Shown here piece by piece: positions 1 through 9,000 of a stretch of DNA of 64,000 nucleotides. Origin of the DNA: Paenibacillus sp. PL91 (lineage in GTDB: Bacteria > Bacillota > Bacilli > Paenibacillales > Paenibacillaceae); contig NZ_JABBYG020000008.1 of NCBI RefSeq assembly GCF_012935325.2, forward strand, positions 248,001 to 312,000, written 5' to 3'. Below the pieces are notes generated by a model. It had not been told where the DNA came from. It was given only the letters and a program-made list of their open reading frames with translations, and did no database searches. A program made the translations under genes and the position numbers. The number at the start of each line of letters is the position of its first letter. The stretch's first letter is position 1.

Positions 1-62
1 AATGGTTCAAACGAGAGCATACGGAAGATGATTTGCCAAATACGAATACCGGTACGGCATAG
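1..62 (+). CDS. 3' end of an unidentified protein gene (partial)
   Basis: The last 19 codons of a gene are read in frame 3 and end at TAG 60-62, giving the hydrophilic tail WFKREHTEDDLPNTNTGTA. The other forward frames give no better candidate: frame 2 stops early, and frame 1 has no clear start. A DUF420 membrane protein begins 35 bp later. DUF420 genes in Bacillales commonly sit beside cytochrome oxidase assembly genes such as ctaG, so this may be the end of such a gene. That is inference from position; the tail itself is not diagnostic. Confidence 0.45.
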   Translation, partial: WFKREHTEDDLPNTNTGTA

Positions 63-97
63 CAACATTCATTATATGAACAATAGGTGGGGTAACG

Positions 98-559
98 TTG
101 AACAGTTATAATATTATGCCGACAATTAGCACCTTCTTCATTGTGCTTAGCGCAGTGCTGGTAGCCATAGGCTGGAGACTGGCCATTAAACGCAGGCTGG
201 AGGAGCATCAGAAGGTGATGTTCTTTGCAGCTGTTGCAGCGACAATCTTTTTTATCGTATACGTATCAAGAACGATATTTGTAGGCAATACCTCATGGGG
301 CGGCCCGGATGGCTTGAAGCCCTATTATCTCGTTTTCTTATTGTTTCATATCGTGCTTGCGACGGTTGCAGCCGTATTTGGCATTACGACGCTTACACTT
401 GGCTACAAGAAGAAATTCGCTAAGCATCGCAAGTGGGGAAAGGTTACTTCGCTTATTTGGTTCGTAACCGCCATTACCGGCACCATGGTTTATGTTTTGC
501 TTTACCTCATGTATCCGGGCGGTCATACCGAGCCTATGATAGATGCGATTTTCGGATAG
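98..559 (+). CDS. DUF420 family membrane protein (CtaM/YozB-like)
   Basis: This 153-residue integral membrane protein has about four hydrophobic helices, at roughly residues 8-28, 40-60, 77-100 and 118-140. Conserved family-like stretches include VYVSRTIFVGNTSWGG and the loop KFAKHRKWGKVT between the last two helices. DUF420 proteins are linked to terminal oxidase maturation in Gram-positive bacteria. The start is TTG at 98, preceded by a GGTGGGG ribosome binding site; no in-frame ATG lies near the correct N-terminus. A strong terminator follows, so the gene ends its operon. The family call is good; the exact role here is inferred. Confidence 0.8.
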   Translation: MNSYNIMPTISTFFIVLSAVLVAIGWRLAIKRRLEEHQKVMFFAAVAATIFFIVYVSRTIFVGNTSWGGPDGLKPYYLVFLLFHIVLATVAAVFGITTLTLGYKKKFAKHRKWGKVTSLIWFVTAITGTMVYVLLYLMYPGGHTEPMIDAIFG

Positions 560-582
560 GATTATGATTTATAGCCAGTTGG

Positions 583-634
583 AAAGCCATACTTTCGGGA
601 GAGAAAACTCTTTCGGAAGCATGGCTTTTTTTAT
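583..634 (+). terminator. Rho-independent terminator after the DUF420 gene
   Basis: AAAGCCAT at 583-590 pairs with ATGGCTTT at 621-628. The inner sequence continues the helix through CTTTCGGG and TTCGGAAG down to AGAG-AAAA-CTCT, and a T-rich run follows. Confidence 0.85.
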
Positions 635-647
635 TTATTGGGAAGCG

Positions 648-699
648 TTGACAAAGGTGTGCACAGTGAATATACTGTGTATAAAGATATATACAGTAT
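648..699 (+). promoter_or_regulatory. SigA-type promoter with an overlapping palindromic operator
   Basis: TTGACA at 648-653 and TATACT at 671-676 are separated by 17 bp, which is close to consensus. An inverted repeat starts inside the -10: ATACTGTGTATA (672-683), a 4-bp spacer, then TATATACAGTAT (688-699), with one mismatch between arms. The third cistron downstream is a YtrA-type GntR repressor, so this is very likely its operator. Binding would block RNA polymerase directly. Confidence 0.8.
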
Positions 700-730
700 A
701 ACAACTGGTTGAGCGAAGGGAGTAATTGCA

Positions 731-1456
731 ATGGAGTTATGGAAAGGCGCTTGGTATTTAGCGAAGCATGAACTGGCTAGGGATCGTTGGAAAAGTCTCT
801 TCTCGATCTTATTTATCGGCTATTTATTGTTATTCACGGTTCCATTATTAAATGATGTGATTGATGGCGACAAAGAAAGGGCGCTCTACTGGGCTGCAGA
901 CTTTATTTATCTAACGTTAATGCCTTGCATGGGGTTTATTCTTAATCAAACGATGATGCGTTACTGGAAGGATAATAGCTATACCAAAAAATTAGCGTAT
1001 TGGCGAACGCTGCCTATCTCATCCAAGCAAATTGCGTTGGGACGAATTATGCAGCTAGCGATTGTATTGTTTGCAACACAGTTTCTATTTTTCATTGCTC
1101 AATTCATCTTAGTACGAAATATGGGAGCGGACATATCCACCTTACATTTTGCACTCTACGGATTATTCTGGTTCGGTTACTCGTTAACGATGGCAATTGC
1201 CTACGTGTACTGGGAAGTCGGCCATTCAGGCAAAATATACTTCCTGTTTAACATGGCTTATATTTTTGTACTACTCGTTTTCTCGCTTGGTTTAACAGTC
1301 TTGATGCACGGCAATATTGTTGTCGTGTCCCTGCAAGCGATCACAAACGGACACTGGTGGATTGCTTTAGCGACTATCGCAATAAGCGTTGCAGCTATCT
1401 TCATAGGAGTGAATCGCATTGAAAACCGTCTTGAGAAACGCAGCTATAGCGCTTAG
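731..1456 (+). CDS. ABC-2-type transporter membrane protein, first gene of a YtrA-type operon
   Basis: This is a 241-residue polytopic membrane protein with about six predicted hydrophobic helices: near residues 23-42, 54-72, 107-130, 143-162, 171-193 and 206-226. The N-terminal segment (WYLAKHELARDRWKSLFS) resembles the amphipathic start of ABC-2 permeases. It is the first cistron after the operator-controlled promoter and is followed by a GntR regulator, two ATPases and a second permease. It probably pairs with the ATPase at 1885. The ATG at 731 has an AAGGGAG ribosome binding site. Its substrate is unknown; related operons in Bacillus respond to cell-envelope antibiotics. Confidence 0.65.
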   Translation: MELWKGAWYLAKHELARDRWKSLFSILFIGYLLLFTVPLLNDVIDGDKERALYWAADFIYLTLMPCMGFILNQTMMRYWKDNSYTKKLAYWRTLPISSKQIALGRIMQLAIVLFATQFLFFIAQFILVRNMGADISTLHFALYGLFWFGYSLTMAIAYVYWEVGHSGKIYFLFNMAYIFVLLVFSLGLTVLMHGNIVVVSLQAITNGHWWIALATIAISVAAIFIGVNRIENRLEKRSYSA

Positions 1457-1485
1457 TCATTAGAGAATGGAAGAAGGTGAAGGCC

Positions 1486-1872
1486 ATGCGGCTGCCGATA
1501 CAAATTAACGAGCAAAGCGCAGAGCCGCTTTATCATCAGATCGAAGTACAACTTCGCGCATTAATAGTAAGCGGACAGCTAGTGGAAGGTACGTTGCTCC
1601 CATCGATTCGCGAGCTTGCGCAAACGGTTAAATGCAGCGTTATTACCGTAAAGCGCGTATATAACGATTTGGAAGCGGAAGGACTGCTTCGAACGCGGCA
1701 AGGAACCGGCACGTATGTGGCGCAGGTTGGGGAACAGGAACGTGATCGTCATCGACTCGCCGCTGTCATTGAAGCATTGGAGCAGGCGGTCATTGCCGGC
1801 AAGCGGGTTCAGTGTACGGAGGAAGAGCTTGCGACGATGTTTAAAGAAGCGATGAATAAACATTTTGAGTAA
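1486..1872 (+). CDS. GntR family transcriptional regulator, YtrA subfamily
   Basis: A short GntR regulator of 128 residues. The winged helix-turn-helix spans about residues 8-78, with the typical SAEPLYHQIEVQLRALIVSG and LPSIRELAQ motifs and the wing GLLRTRQGTGTYV. Only about 50 residues of C-terminal helix follow, the size typical of YtrA members, which control ABC transporter operons. The ATG at 1486 is preferred over the in-frame GTG at 1477 because AAGAAGGTGA at 1471-1480 sits at the right distance. It probably represses its own operon through the inverted repeat at 672-699. Confidence 0.9.
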   Translation: MRLPIQINEQSAEPLYHQIEVQLRALIVSGQLVEGTLLPSIRELAQTVKCSVITVKRVYNDLEAEGLLRTRQGTGTYVAQVGEQERDRHRLAAVIEALEQAVIAGKRVQCTEEELATMFKEAMNKHFE

Positions 1873-1884
1873 AGGATGGGACGC

Positions 1885-2823
1885 ATGATAGAAGATACGA
1901 TTGCCATTCAACTGGACGGCGTTGTGCAGAATCGCTCAAATTTCAAGCTAGGCCCACTTCATATGAGCATTCCAAGCGGATACATTACAGCAATAGTTGG
2001 TCCAAACGGCTCCGGCAAGAGCTCGACTTTCAGGTTGATGCTTGATTTGGATAAGGCGGATGAGGGCACGATTCAGCTTCTTGGCCATCAGGTTGAGAAG
2101 GGGCTGGACACCGAGCTGAAGAAAAGAATCGGTTATTTGCATGACCAGTCTTCCGCGCATGAGGATAGCATGAAAGGGACGGAGAAGGCAGCCTTTCATC
2201 GTTTCTGGTATGACAGCTGGGATGTTAATCGCTATCGCGAGCTGCTGCATATTCTTGAGGTCGATGATAACCAAGCGCTTGGCAAAATGTCAAAGGGAAT
2301 GCGCCGCAAATTCGAGTTTGCGTTATCGTTGGCCCATCATCCGGACCTTCTGTTATTGGATGAACCATCTTCAGGGCTTGATCCGCTTGCTTGGAAAACG
2401 ATGATCGAGGTGCTTCATCGGTATATGGACCGAGGTGATCGTACCATTCTGATGAGCTCCCATATTATTGAAGAAGTGAAACGCCTTGCCGATTTTATCG
2501 TATTTATGGCGCAGGGACGGGTGCTTGGCATCTATGAGAAGGATGAGCTTTTCAGCAGCTGGTTTACGATCTTTGTCAGCGGCACAGGGCTAAATCCGAA
2601 GAAGGCAGCATTTATGCCCGGTCAATGCGGCGTGGAGCATATGGGCGGAATGACGTACCGCATCACAACGAATAAAGCAGCTGAAGCTGAACAATGGTGT
2701 GCAGCGGAAGGTTTTCAAATCGTCAGCAGGCAGGCGCTTGAGCTCGATGAAATTATGAACGCTTTACTTATGCAGGACCGATTAAGTACAAGAACGAATG
2801 AAGCGAGGGGAGCAATAAAATGA
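1885..2823 (+). CDS. ABC transporter ATP-binding protein (YtrB-like)
   Basis: A 312-residue nucleotide-binding subunit. It has Walker A GPNGSGKSS, a signature motif in the variant form MSKGM, Walker B LLLLDEPSSGLDP and the switch histidine in ILMSSHIIEEV. A C-terminal tail of about 80 residues extends beyond the ATPase fold. The start is taken as ATG 1885 because AAAGGATGGG at 1873-1882 fits that codon; the upstream ATG at 1876 would lie inside the ribosome binding site. Its stop overlaps the next start as ATGA, indicating translational coupling. It probably energises the 731-1456 permease. Confidence 0.88.
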   Translation: MIEDTIAIQLDGVVQNRSNFKLGPLHMSIPSGYITAIVGPNGSGKSSTFRLMLDLDKADEGTIQLLGHQVEKGLDTELKKRIGYLHDQSSAHEDSMKGTEKAAFHRFWYDSWDVNRYRELLHILEVDDNQALGKMSKGMRRKFEFALSLAHHPDLLLLDEPSSGLDPLAWKTMIEVLHRYMDRGDRTILMSSHIIEEVKRLADFIVFMAQGRVLGIYEKDELFSSWFTIFVSGTGLNPKKAAFMPGQCGVEHMGGMTYRITTNKAAEAEQWCAAEGFQIVSRQALELDEIMNALLMQDRLSTRTNEARGAIK

Positions 2824-3725
2824 ATCCATTAATCGTAGAAAATGTTGTTAAGCAATACGGGGACAAAACAGCTGTGAACGGTATTAGCTTTGAGGTTAGT
2901 GAAGGTGAAATTTACGGTCTGCTAGGAGCCAATGGCGCAGGAAAGACGACGACGATGCGGATGGTGCTAGGGCTTATTTACCCGGATGACGGAAAAATTT
3001 TGTACAACGGGAAAGCATACAGCAATGACCAGCTCCGCAATCTCGGTTATTTGCCGGAGGAGAGAGGGCTGTATCCAAAGGTGCGCGTCAGCGATCAGCT
3101 TATTTATTTGGCTCAGCTGCGCGGAATGTCGAAGAAGGATGCAGAGCAAAGCCTGAAGAGATGGCTGGATCGATTCGAGGTGCCGGAGAATTACAACAAG
3201 AAGGTTGAAGAGCTATCCAAAGGGAATCAGCAAAAAATTCAATTTATCGCAGGCGTTATTCATTCTCCCAAAATCGTCATCCTTGATGAAGCGTTCAGTG
3301 GACTTGATCCGGTTAACGTCGAGCTGTTGAAATCAACCGTTAAGGAGCTGCGTGACACAGGCACGAGCATCCTATTCTCGACTCACCGGATGGAGCATGT
3401 CGAGGAGCTATGCCGGAACATAACCATTTTGCATCGCTCAAATGTAGTATTGAAGGGGAATTTAAAAGATATTAAGAAGCAATTTCCTAAAGAGCGCGTC
3501 ATTCTCAACACGGAGAAGGAAGTAACGGGTATGGAACGGATTGTCGGCGTAACAAGCGTAAATCGCCATGAATATGGATACGAAGTTGGGATTGCAAACG
3601 AAGCTGTTGGCGGAGAGATTTTACGTTATGCCTTGGAGCAGTCAAACATTTCAAGATTCGAGATTAAGGAACCAACCCTAAACGAAATCTTTATTAAAAC
3701 AGTAGGCGGTGATAGCCATGAGTAA
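2820..3725 (+). CDS. ABC transporter ATP-binding protein (NatA-like)
   Basis: A 301-residue ATPase with Walker A GANGAGKTT, signature LSKGN, Walker B VILDEAFSGLDP (an alanine replaces the common proline after DE) and the switch region LFSTHRMEHVEELC. The C-terminal 80 residues form the extra domain seen in NatA/YhaQ-type exporters. It starts in a four-base ATGA overlap with the previous gene behind GAGGGG, and overlaps the following permease by 8 bp. The partner is clearly the NatB-like permease at 3718. The substrate cannot be read from the sequence; NatAB pumps sodium in B. subtilis, but many relatives export antibiotics. Confidence 0.88.
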   Translation: MNPLIVENVVKQYGDKTAVNGISFEVSEGEIYGLLGANGAGKTTTMRMVLGLIYPDDGKILYNGKAYSNDQLRNLGYLPEERGLYPKVRVSDQLIYLAQLRGMSKKDAEQSLKRWLDRFEVPENYNKKVEELSKGNQQKIQFIAGVIHSPKIVILDEAFSGLDPVNVELLKSTVKELRDTGTSILFSTHRMEHVEELCRNITILHRSNVVLKGNLKDIKKQFPKERVILNTEKEVTGMERIVGVTSVNRHEYGYEVGIANEAVGGEILRYALEQSNISRFEIKEPTLNEIFIKTVGGDSHE

Positions 3726-5025
3726 TTTTTGGACAGTTGTTGGCTTTACGTTAAAAAATAAATTCAGAGGCAAAGCATTCGTCATTACGACGCTTATTAT
3801 TGCCGTTATTATGACAATCGCTATTAATCTACCTTATATTTTCTCGCAATTCGGCAGCGGCGACAAAGTGACTAGCATTGGTTACATTCAATCCTCGCAA
3901 GCGGAAGGTGCGGCGACGGGTGATCAGCTTAAAGCTTATTTTGAGCAGCAGGAGAAGCCTGGCGTAAAGCTGGTTCCATACGAGGATAAAGGCTCAGAGG
4001 CAGAGAACGAGAATGAGCTGAAGCAGGCGATTACAGACAAAGACATTAAAGGCTACTTGGTGTTTGGCAAAATGACAGAGAGCGGATTTCCGGAGTTGAC
4101 GTATAAATCCGAGAAGCTGCTGGCATTCGAACTGACCAGCTCGATTCAGAATGGTCTTCAAGCGATTCGTCAGGCTACTGTACTCCAGGATGCCGGCTTG
4201 TCAGAAGCACAGCTAGCGCTGCTGAATGCACCGATCAAAATCGCATCGGTACAAATTTCCGCAACGGAAGGCGCAGGCAATGTCGGTGAAGGCAAGACGC
4301 CGGAGGAGCAAGCAGTTAATATGGGACTCGTTTACTTCATCGTCGTCCTTCTGTTCATGGCCATTATGATTACGGGGCAATTGATCGCTTCGGAAATTAC
4401 AGCAGAGAAAAGCTCGCGCGTGATGGAGCTGCTTATTACGAGCGTATCGCCTCTTAAGCAAATGTTCGGTAAAATTGTCGGCATGTTTTTGGTGGGGCTT
4501 ATCCAAATTACGATCTACGTGATCGTGATTATCGTAAACATATCGATGCCGCACAACGATAAAATGCTAGGCCAGTTCAATATCGATTTAACACAAATTG
4601 ATCCGATGCTGCTGTTATACGCGGTACTGTTCTACTTGACTGGTTACTTCTTGTTCGCAACCTTGTTCGCTGCGGTGGGCTCCATTGTTAGCCGTACAGA
4701 GGATTTGGGCCAAGCGGTTCTGCCGATTACGATGCTTTCGCTAGCAGGCTTCTACATTTCAATATTCAGCATTTCAAGCCCGGACAGCATCCTGGTGAAG
4801 GTATCCTCCTTCGTTCCATTCTTCTCGCCGTTTGTTATGCTGCTGAGACTAGGTTTGACCGATCCCCCGGTATGGGAAGTGTGGACTTCGATCGGTATTC
4901 TGCTCGTCACCATCTACGCGGCTGTATGGCTCTCAGCCAAAATCTACCGCACAGGCGTGTTGATGTACGGCAAGCGTCCTAGCTTTAAAGAGCTTCGCAA
5001 AGCGATGAAGGCTTACAAGATTTAA
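3718..5025 (+). CDS. ABC-2 family permease (NatB/YhaP-like)
   Basis: A 435-residue export permease with ABC-2 topology. It has a first helix near residues 20-41, a long extracellular domain to about residue 200, then five or six helices between about 205 and 415. The conserved cytoplasmic motif ASEITAEKSSRVMELLITSVSPLKQ follows the second helix, as in NatB/YhaP proteins. The ATG at 3718 is chosen over the GTG at 3709 because AGGCGG precedes it at a suitable distance. Last gene of the operon: a terminator lies about 100 bp downstream. Confidence 0.85.
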   Translation: MSNFWTVVGFTLKNKFRGKAFVITTLIIAVIMTIAINLPYIFSQFGSGDKVTSIGYIQSSQAEGAATGDQLKAYFEQQEKPGVKLVPYEDKGSEAENENELKQAITDKDIKGYLVFGKMTESGFPELTYKSEKLLAFELTSSIQNGLQAIRQATVLQDAGLSEAQLALLNAPIKIASVQISATEGAGNVGEGKTPEEQAVNMGLVYFIVVLLFMAIMITGQLIASEITAEKSSRVMELLITSVSPLKQMFGKIVGMFLVGLIQITIYVIVIIVNISMPHNDKMLGQFNIDLTQIDPMLLLYAVLFYLTGYFLFATLFAAVGSIVSRTEDLGQAVLPITMLSLAGFYISIFSISSPDSILVKVSSFVPFFSPFVMLLRLGLTDPPVWEVWTSIGILLVTIYAAVWLSAKIYRTGVLMYGKRPSFKELRKAMKAYKI

Positions 5026-5385
5026 TTTTAGTGGATGCTGTTGTGGGTAATACCTACTATTGTCACTCTTAGGACGTACTAATGTCACCAGAAAATACGA
5101 TGATTTGTCACCGAAATGACCCCCGTGATCATACAGAAAGCCTGTATTTACGGGGTTTTTTCGTTTTTTAAATTGAAGCGACAATAAAAGAATATTATGG
5201 TTTCTGCATAACAGGACTTTTGACTAATCGTTAATGCATCGAGAGTTTGATGTAAATGTTCTGAATCAAAATTCAATTCCAATTCGAAATAAGCATTCAA
5301 CTAATGGATACGATAGCTGCGCACAACAGTCATGGATAGGTATGAGTGAAACAGTCAAACCAAATGAGAAAGGAAGCCTCCCGAC
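5026..5385. other. Intergenic region without a gene (360 bp)
   Basis: It holds the terminator of the ABC operon at 5121-5163. The remainder up to 5385 contains only short open frames lacking ribosome binding sites; I see no RNA gene or repeat. Confidence 0.6.
5121..5165 (+). terminator. Terminator of the YtrA-type ABC operon
   Basis: CCCCGT at 5121-5126 pairs with ACGGGG at 5150-5155, and ATACAG with CTGTAT inside it. A run of T residues follows. Confidence 0.85.
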
Positions 5386-5664
5386 ATGCAGCCAATTAAA
5401 GCGATGTATAGACAATTTTTAAGCGAGCCTATATGGTTCAAGGTAATGATTCTATCAGCTTTGCTTTTATCGATTGTATTTAGTAGCTCATATTTTTCGG
5501 ATCATGGTTATTACCAAAGCCTTTCCAAAATAGCTGCGGCAATCTTCTTCGGTTCATATGGAATAAAAATGCGGAGAAATAAGAAGGTATCTGGCGCCTT
5601 TTTCATTATAGCAGTGATATGCATTTATTTAGCGTGGAGCAGCTTAAGCCTTGCAGATCTTTAA
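5386..5664 (+). CDS. Small membrane protein of unknown function
   Basis: A 92-residue protein with three hydrophobic stretches near residues 20-36, 45-58 and 68-85, and a basic loop (KMRRNKKVSG) between the last two, suggesting a small polytopic protein. I do not recognise a family. AAAGGAAG stands nine bases before the ATG at 5386; the second in-frame ATG at 5404 is less well served. A strong hairpin terminator 28 bp after the stop makes it a single-gene unit. Confidence 0.6.
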   Translation: MQPIKAMYRQFLSEPIWFKVMILSALLLSIVFSSSYFSDHGYYQSLSKIAAAIFFGSYGIKMRRNKKVSGAFFIIAVICIYLAWSSLSLADL

Positions 5665-5692
5665 GCGAAAAGAAGTAGGAGTAAACCATCGT

Positions 5693-5720
5693 GCCCACAT
5701 TCCTTGGAATGTGGGCTTTT
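5693..5720 (+). terminator. Terminator after the small membrane protein gene
   Basis: GCCCACATTCC at 5693-5703 and GGAATGTGGGC at 5706-5716 form a perfect 11-bp stem closed by two T residues, followed by TTTT. Confidence 0.85.
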
Positions 5721-5962
5721 CCTGTATTCAGCAGCGTTATAAGATTTGTACCTCGAAAACTGTACCGTGCACTCACCTGACCATCGATGAATTTGCATGA
5801 TGATCGTATATAACGCTCGTATACGGAAGCCAGATAAGCCTCCATAAGTGGATTGTAGCGGTTTCAGACCTCTAGGAAGCTTTCCCGTTAGTTAATTTTG
5901 TTGTCGTATTTTTTATCAAAAAGCGTAGGATGAGTTGCTTATATAGGTCTAAAGCATTAATT
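5721..5962. other. Non-coding stretch before the locus A operators
   Basis: With the preceding terminator and following operators, the gap between genes is about 390 bp. This part has no open frame with a ribosome binding site on either strand and no repeat that I can see. Confidence 0.5.
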
Positions 5963-6015
5963 AAGTATACTTTCATTCAAAGTATATTGATTTAAGAATA
6001 CCTTTAAAATATATT
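5963..6015 (+). promoter_or_regulatory. Locus A operator and candidate promoter for the DUF5722 gene
   Basis: The perfect palindrome AAGTATACTT lies at 5963-5972, with a degenerate copy, AAGTATATTG, at 5980-5989. A candidate promoter TTGATT (5987-5992), 17 bp, TATATT (6010-6015) overlaps the second copy. The same palindrome recurs upstream of the regulator at 14628 and the transporter at 16000, so these are probably that regulator's operators. Confidence 0.65.
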
Positions 6016-6055
6016 ATATACGAAGTATGAATATATTCGATTAAGGAGGTTGTTT

Positions 6056-9000
6056 ATGTCACGTTTGCGTGGAATATCGACTATGGTTGTATTGGTCATG
6101 TTGCTTCAGCTAATTTTTGCTGCGGCGGTTTCGGCTGGAGCCTATGATCCTGGACTTCAAGAATCGGAGCATGTTACATCAGGACAGGATATATTTCCTG
6201 CTCTAATCATTAATGATTTCAATACACAGGAGGATGCGTCAGCTTGGAAAGCAGGCGTAAATACGAAAGAGGTTACATTTGTAACAAGCATTCTTAATGG
6301 ACCAAACGGGCCTTATGAGGGTGGCGGAGCGCTAGAGCAAATCCCAAATCAGGTAAAGGTGTACGATTGGCGAACGATTTATCGAGAGTTCGATCAGCCA
6401 CTTGATCTATCCTCCTATCGTTTTCTAGCCTTTGCGGCAAATAGTTGGGGATGGCAATCCGCAGCCGATTACGTTTTGAAGATCAATTTATATAGCGGTA
6501 ACGACGTTTTTGAAAGCGTAGCCATGATTCGGCCAGACAGTTGGAAACGAGTGTTTATTAAGCTGGATGAATGGGCAGGACGCAACGCTGTGACCAAGAT
6601 GGAAGTTTCTTTTATTCAAAATTATGATCTTGCTGATGTATCGCCTGGTCAACCAGGCTATGACTATTGGGATGGTCATTTTCAGATCGATTATATTAGT
6701 GCGACTAATGCAATTGACTTCAGCTTCAATGAAAAGGGAGAAACGGAAGGTTTTACTGCTCCGACTGGAACGGTAGAGGTAATAGACGATGAACTGACTT
6801 ATGCATGGGATGGGCAAGGTCTGTTGGAGTCACCGGCAATTATGATCGATACAGCTAAACGAAATGGCATGTCGGTGACAATGACGAATGGTACAGGTGC
6901 CTCTGAGCTTGTGGTGCAATGGCGCTCGGATGGCGGTCATTGGAGTGATGACAATATGAAAAGCTTTACCATTCCGACAGAGGGGAAATTTACACAGGAC
7001 CTTAACTTCTCGGATCATACAGGCTGGAATGGGATGGTGACTGCGTTTCGAATCATCCCGCAAGCTGCTTCAGGTATATTAAAAGTAGATCAAATTCGCT
7101 TTAAGCAGTTAGCACAGCTAGAGAAGCCTTACGATGGAAAGGCACAAGCACGGATTGAAAGCGGAGGACTGGTGATCGATGGTACATTGAATCAAGCATT
7201 CGTAGAGGCGCATCCGTCTGAGCAGCTGTACTTGATTGAATTGGCTACCTACGAAGATGCGAAATCGACGCTAGCAGCGAAGTCGCCGACCGCCCAAACG
7301 AATCTCGGGCAATCATTCCGATTCGAAATCGGGTTAACAGATGGTGAACGCAGTCGGCTTTACTCTAAGTTCGTAGTTGCAGCTCGCACAGTCGAAGGCG
7401 AATATATAGCGATTGATGCTCCTCAGTATGTGATCAATGCAGAAGTGATGGCAAGCAATACAGAGCCATTCCCTCAAGCACAGAGCATTAAGGGACTTCA
7501 AGTGCAAATGACTGGTGATGCGCAGGAGCTGGGGATTAGTCACGCAGCACTGAACGTTCCTTATAACGAGCTTATGTACAAAGCGAATAGCCATCCTGAC
7601 AATACGATCGCTTATGAAGTCGAGGGTGAGACCTTTTACTTCCGTAAGGACAAAATTGAACGGATGGATAATGAGATAAAGAGTCTGTCTGATAATAATA
7701 CACTTGTTTCACTCATTCTAATTATGTATGACACACGGGACCCCGAATCGGCGAATGAATATTTAATACATCCGGATTCGGAACAGGGAGGTATTGTATA
7801 TGCTTTGAATACAGCGAATGAAGCAGGTGTTAAGTACGTAAAGGCAGCTACAAAGTTCTTGGCCGAGCGTTATTCTATGGCGAATGAGCAATACGGCAGA
7901 GCTGTTAATTATATTGTCGGCAATGAGGTTGGACAGAACAAAGTATGGAACAATATGGGGCCAAAGCCAGTGGATGCGTACGCTCGGGAATACGCGCAGA
8001 CACTCCGTCTGATCGATACGATTGTGAAGTCGGAGTATGCCAATGCGAGAACCTATGTGTCTTTGGATCACTTCTGGAATGAGAACCTAGAAGGCGATTC
8101 CATGTGGAAATACGATAACAAGGTCATCGTGGATCGTCTAACCCAGTTGATAGGCGCAGAAGGGAATTTTGCTTGGAATGTCGCATTTCATCCGTATCCG
8201 GAGGATCTGTTTAATCCGAGGTTCTGGAATGATGCAACGGCAACGGACTCTTTTGATACCAAGCGCATTACCTTTAAAAACCTGGAAGTTCTCGTGGATT
8301 ACATGAAGCAGCCTGCATATTTATTTGATGGCGCGATGCGCCGCATTATTTTATCCGAGCAAGGCTTCCACAGTTTAAGCAACTCTGTAGCTGATCAAGA
8401 GATCCAAGCAGCATCTTATGCGTACGCATATTACAAGGTGAAGTTCTTGGATGGCATTGATGCTTTTATTCTGCACCGTCATGTTGATCATGGGCAAGAA
8501 GGGGGCTTGAACCTCGGTTTATGGACGCATACACCTAATTCAGTTACTGTTCCTGATCAACATAAGGTCATCTATGACGTGTTCAAGTATATCGATACAA
8601 GTCGATCACTTGAAGAGACGGCATTCGCCAAAGCAATCATCGGTATTGACGACTGGACAGATGTTATTCCGAATTTCGACCCATCTAAGCTAAATGATCG
8701 GACTGAGCCAGTCTTGAATGGATTAGATTTCATCCGCAAAACGGAGGACAGCACGAACGATGGTGGATTTGAATCCAGTACAGAAGGCTATGAGGAATCG
8801 GATGAAGTAAGCTCCGTAGAACGTATAACAGGTGACGCATTCAGGGGTATAGGCTTCTTGAAAGCTTCAATAAACAGTCCTTATGGGATAAATTGGGCGG
8901 GCGTGCAGAAGACATACGAGCGGCCAATCAATGTGAAGAAAACCCCTTATTTCACAGCAGCGCTTAAGCTGCCTAACGCGAATTCAGATAAAGACTATTA

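Noticed and set aside
5606-5845. Minus-strand 79-codon frame downstream of the small membrane protein
   Set aside because: It overlaps the terminator hairpin and the end of the forward gene and has no family resemblance.
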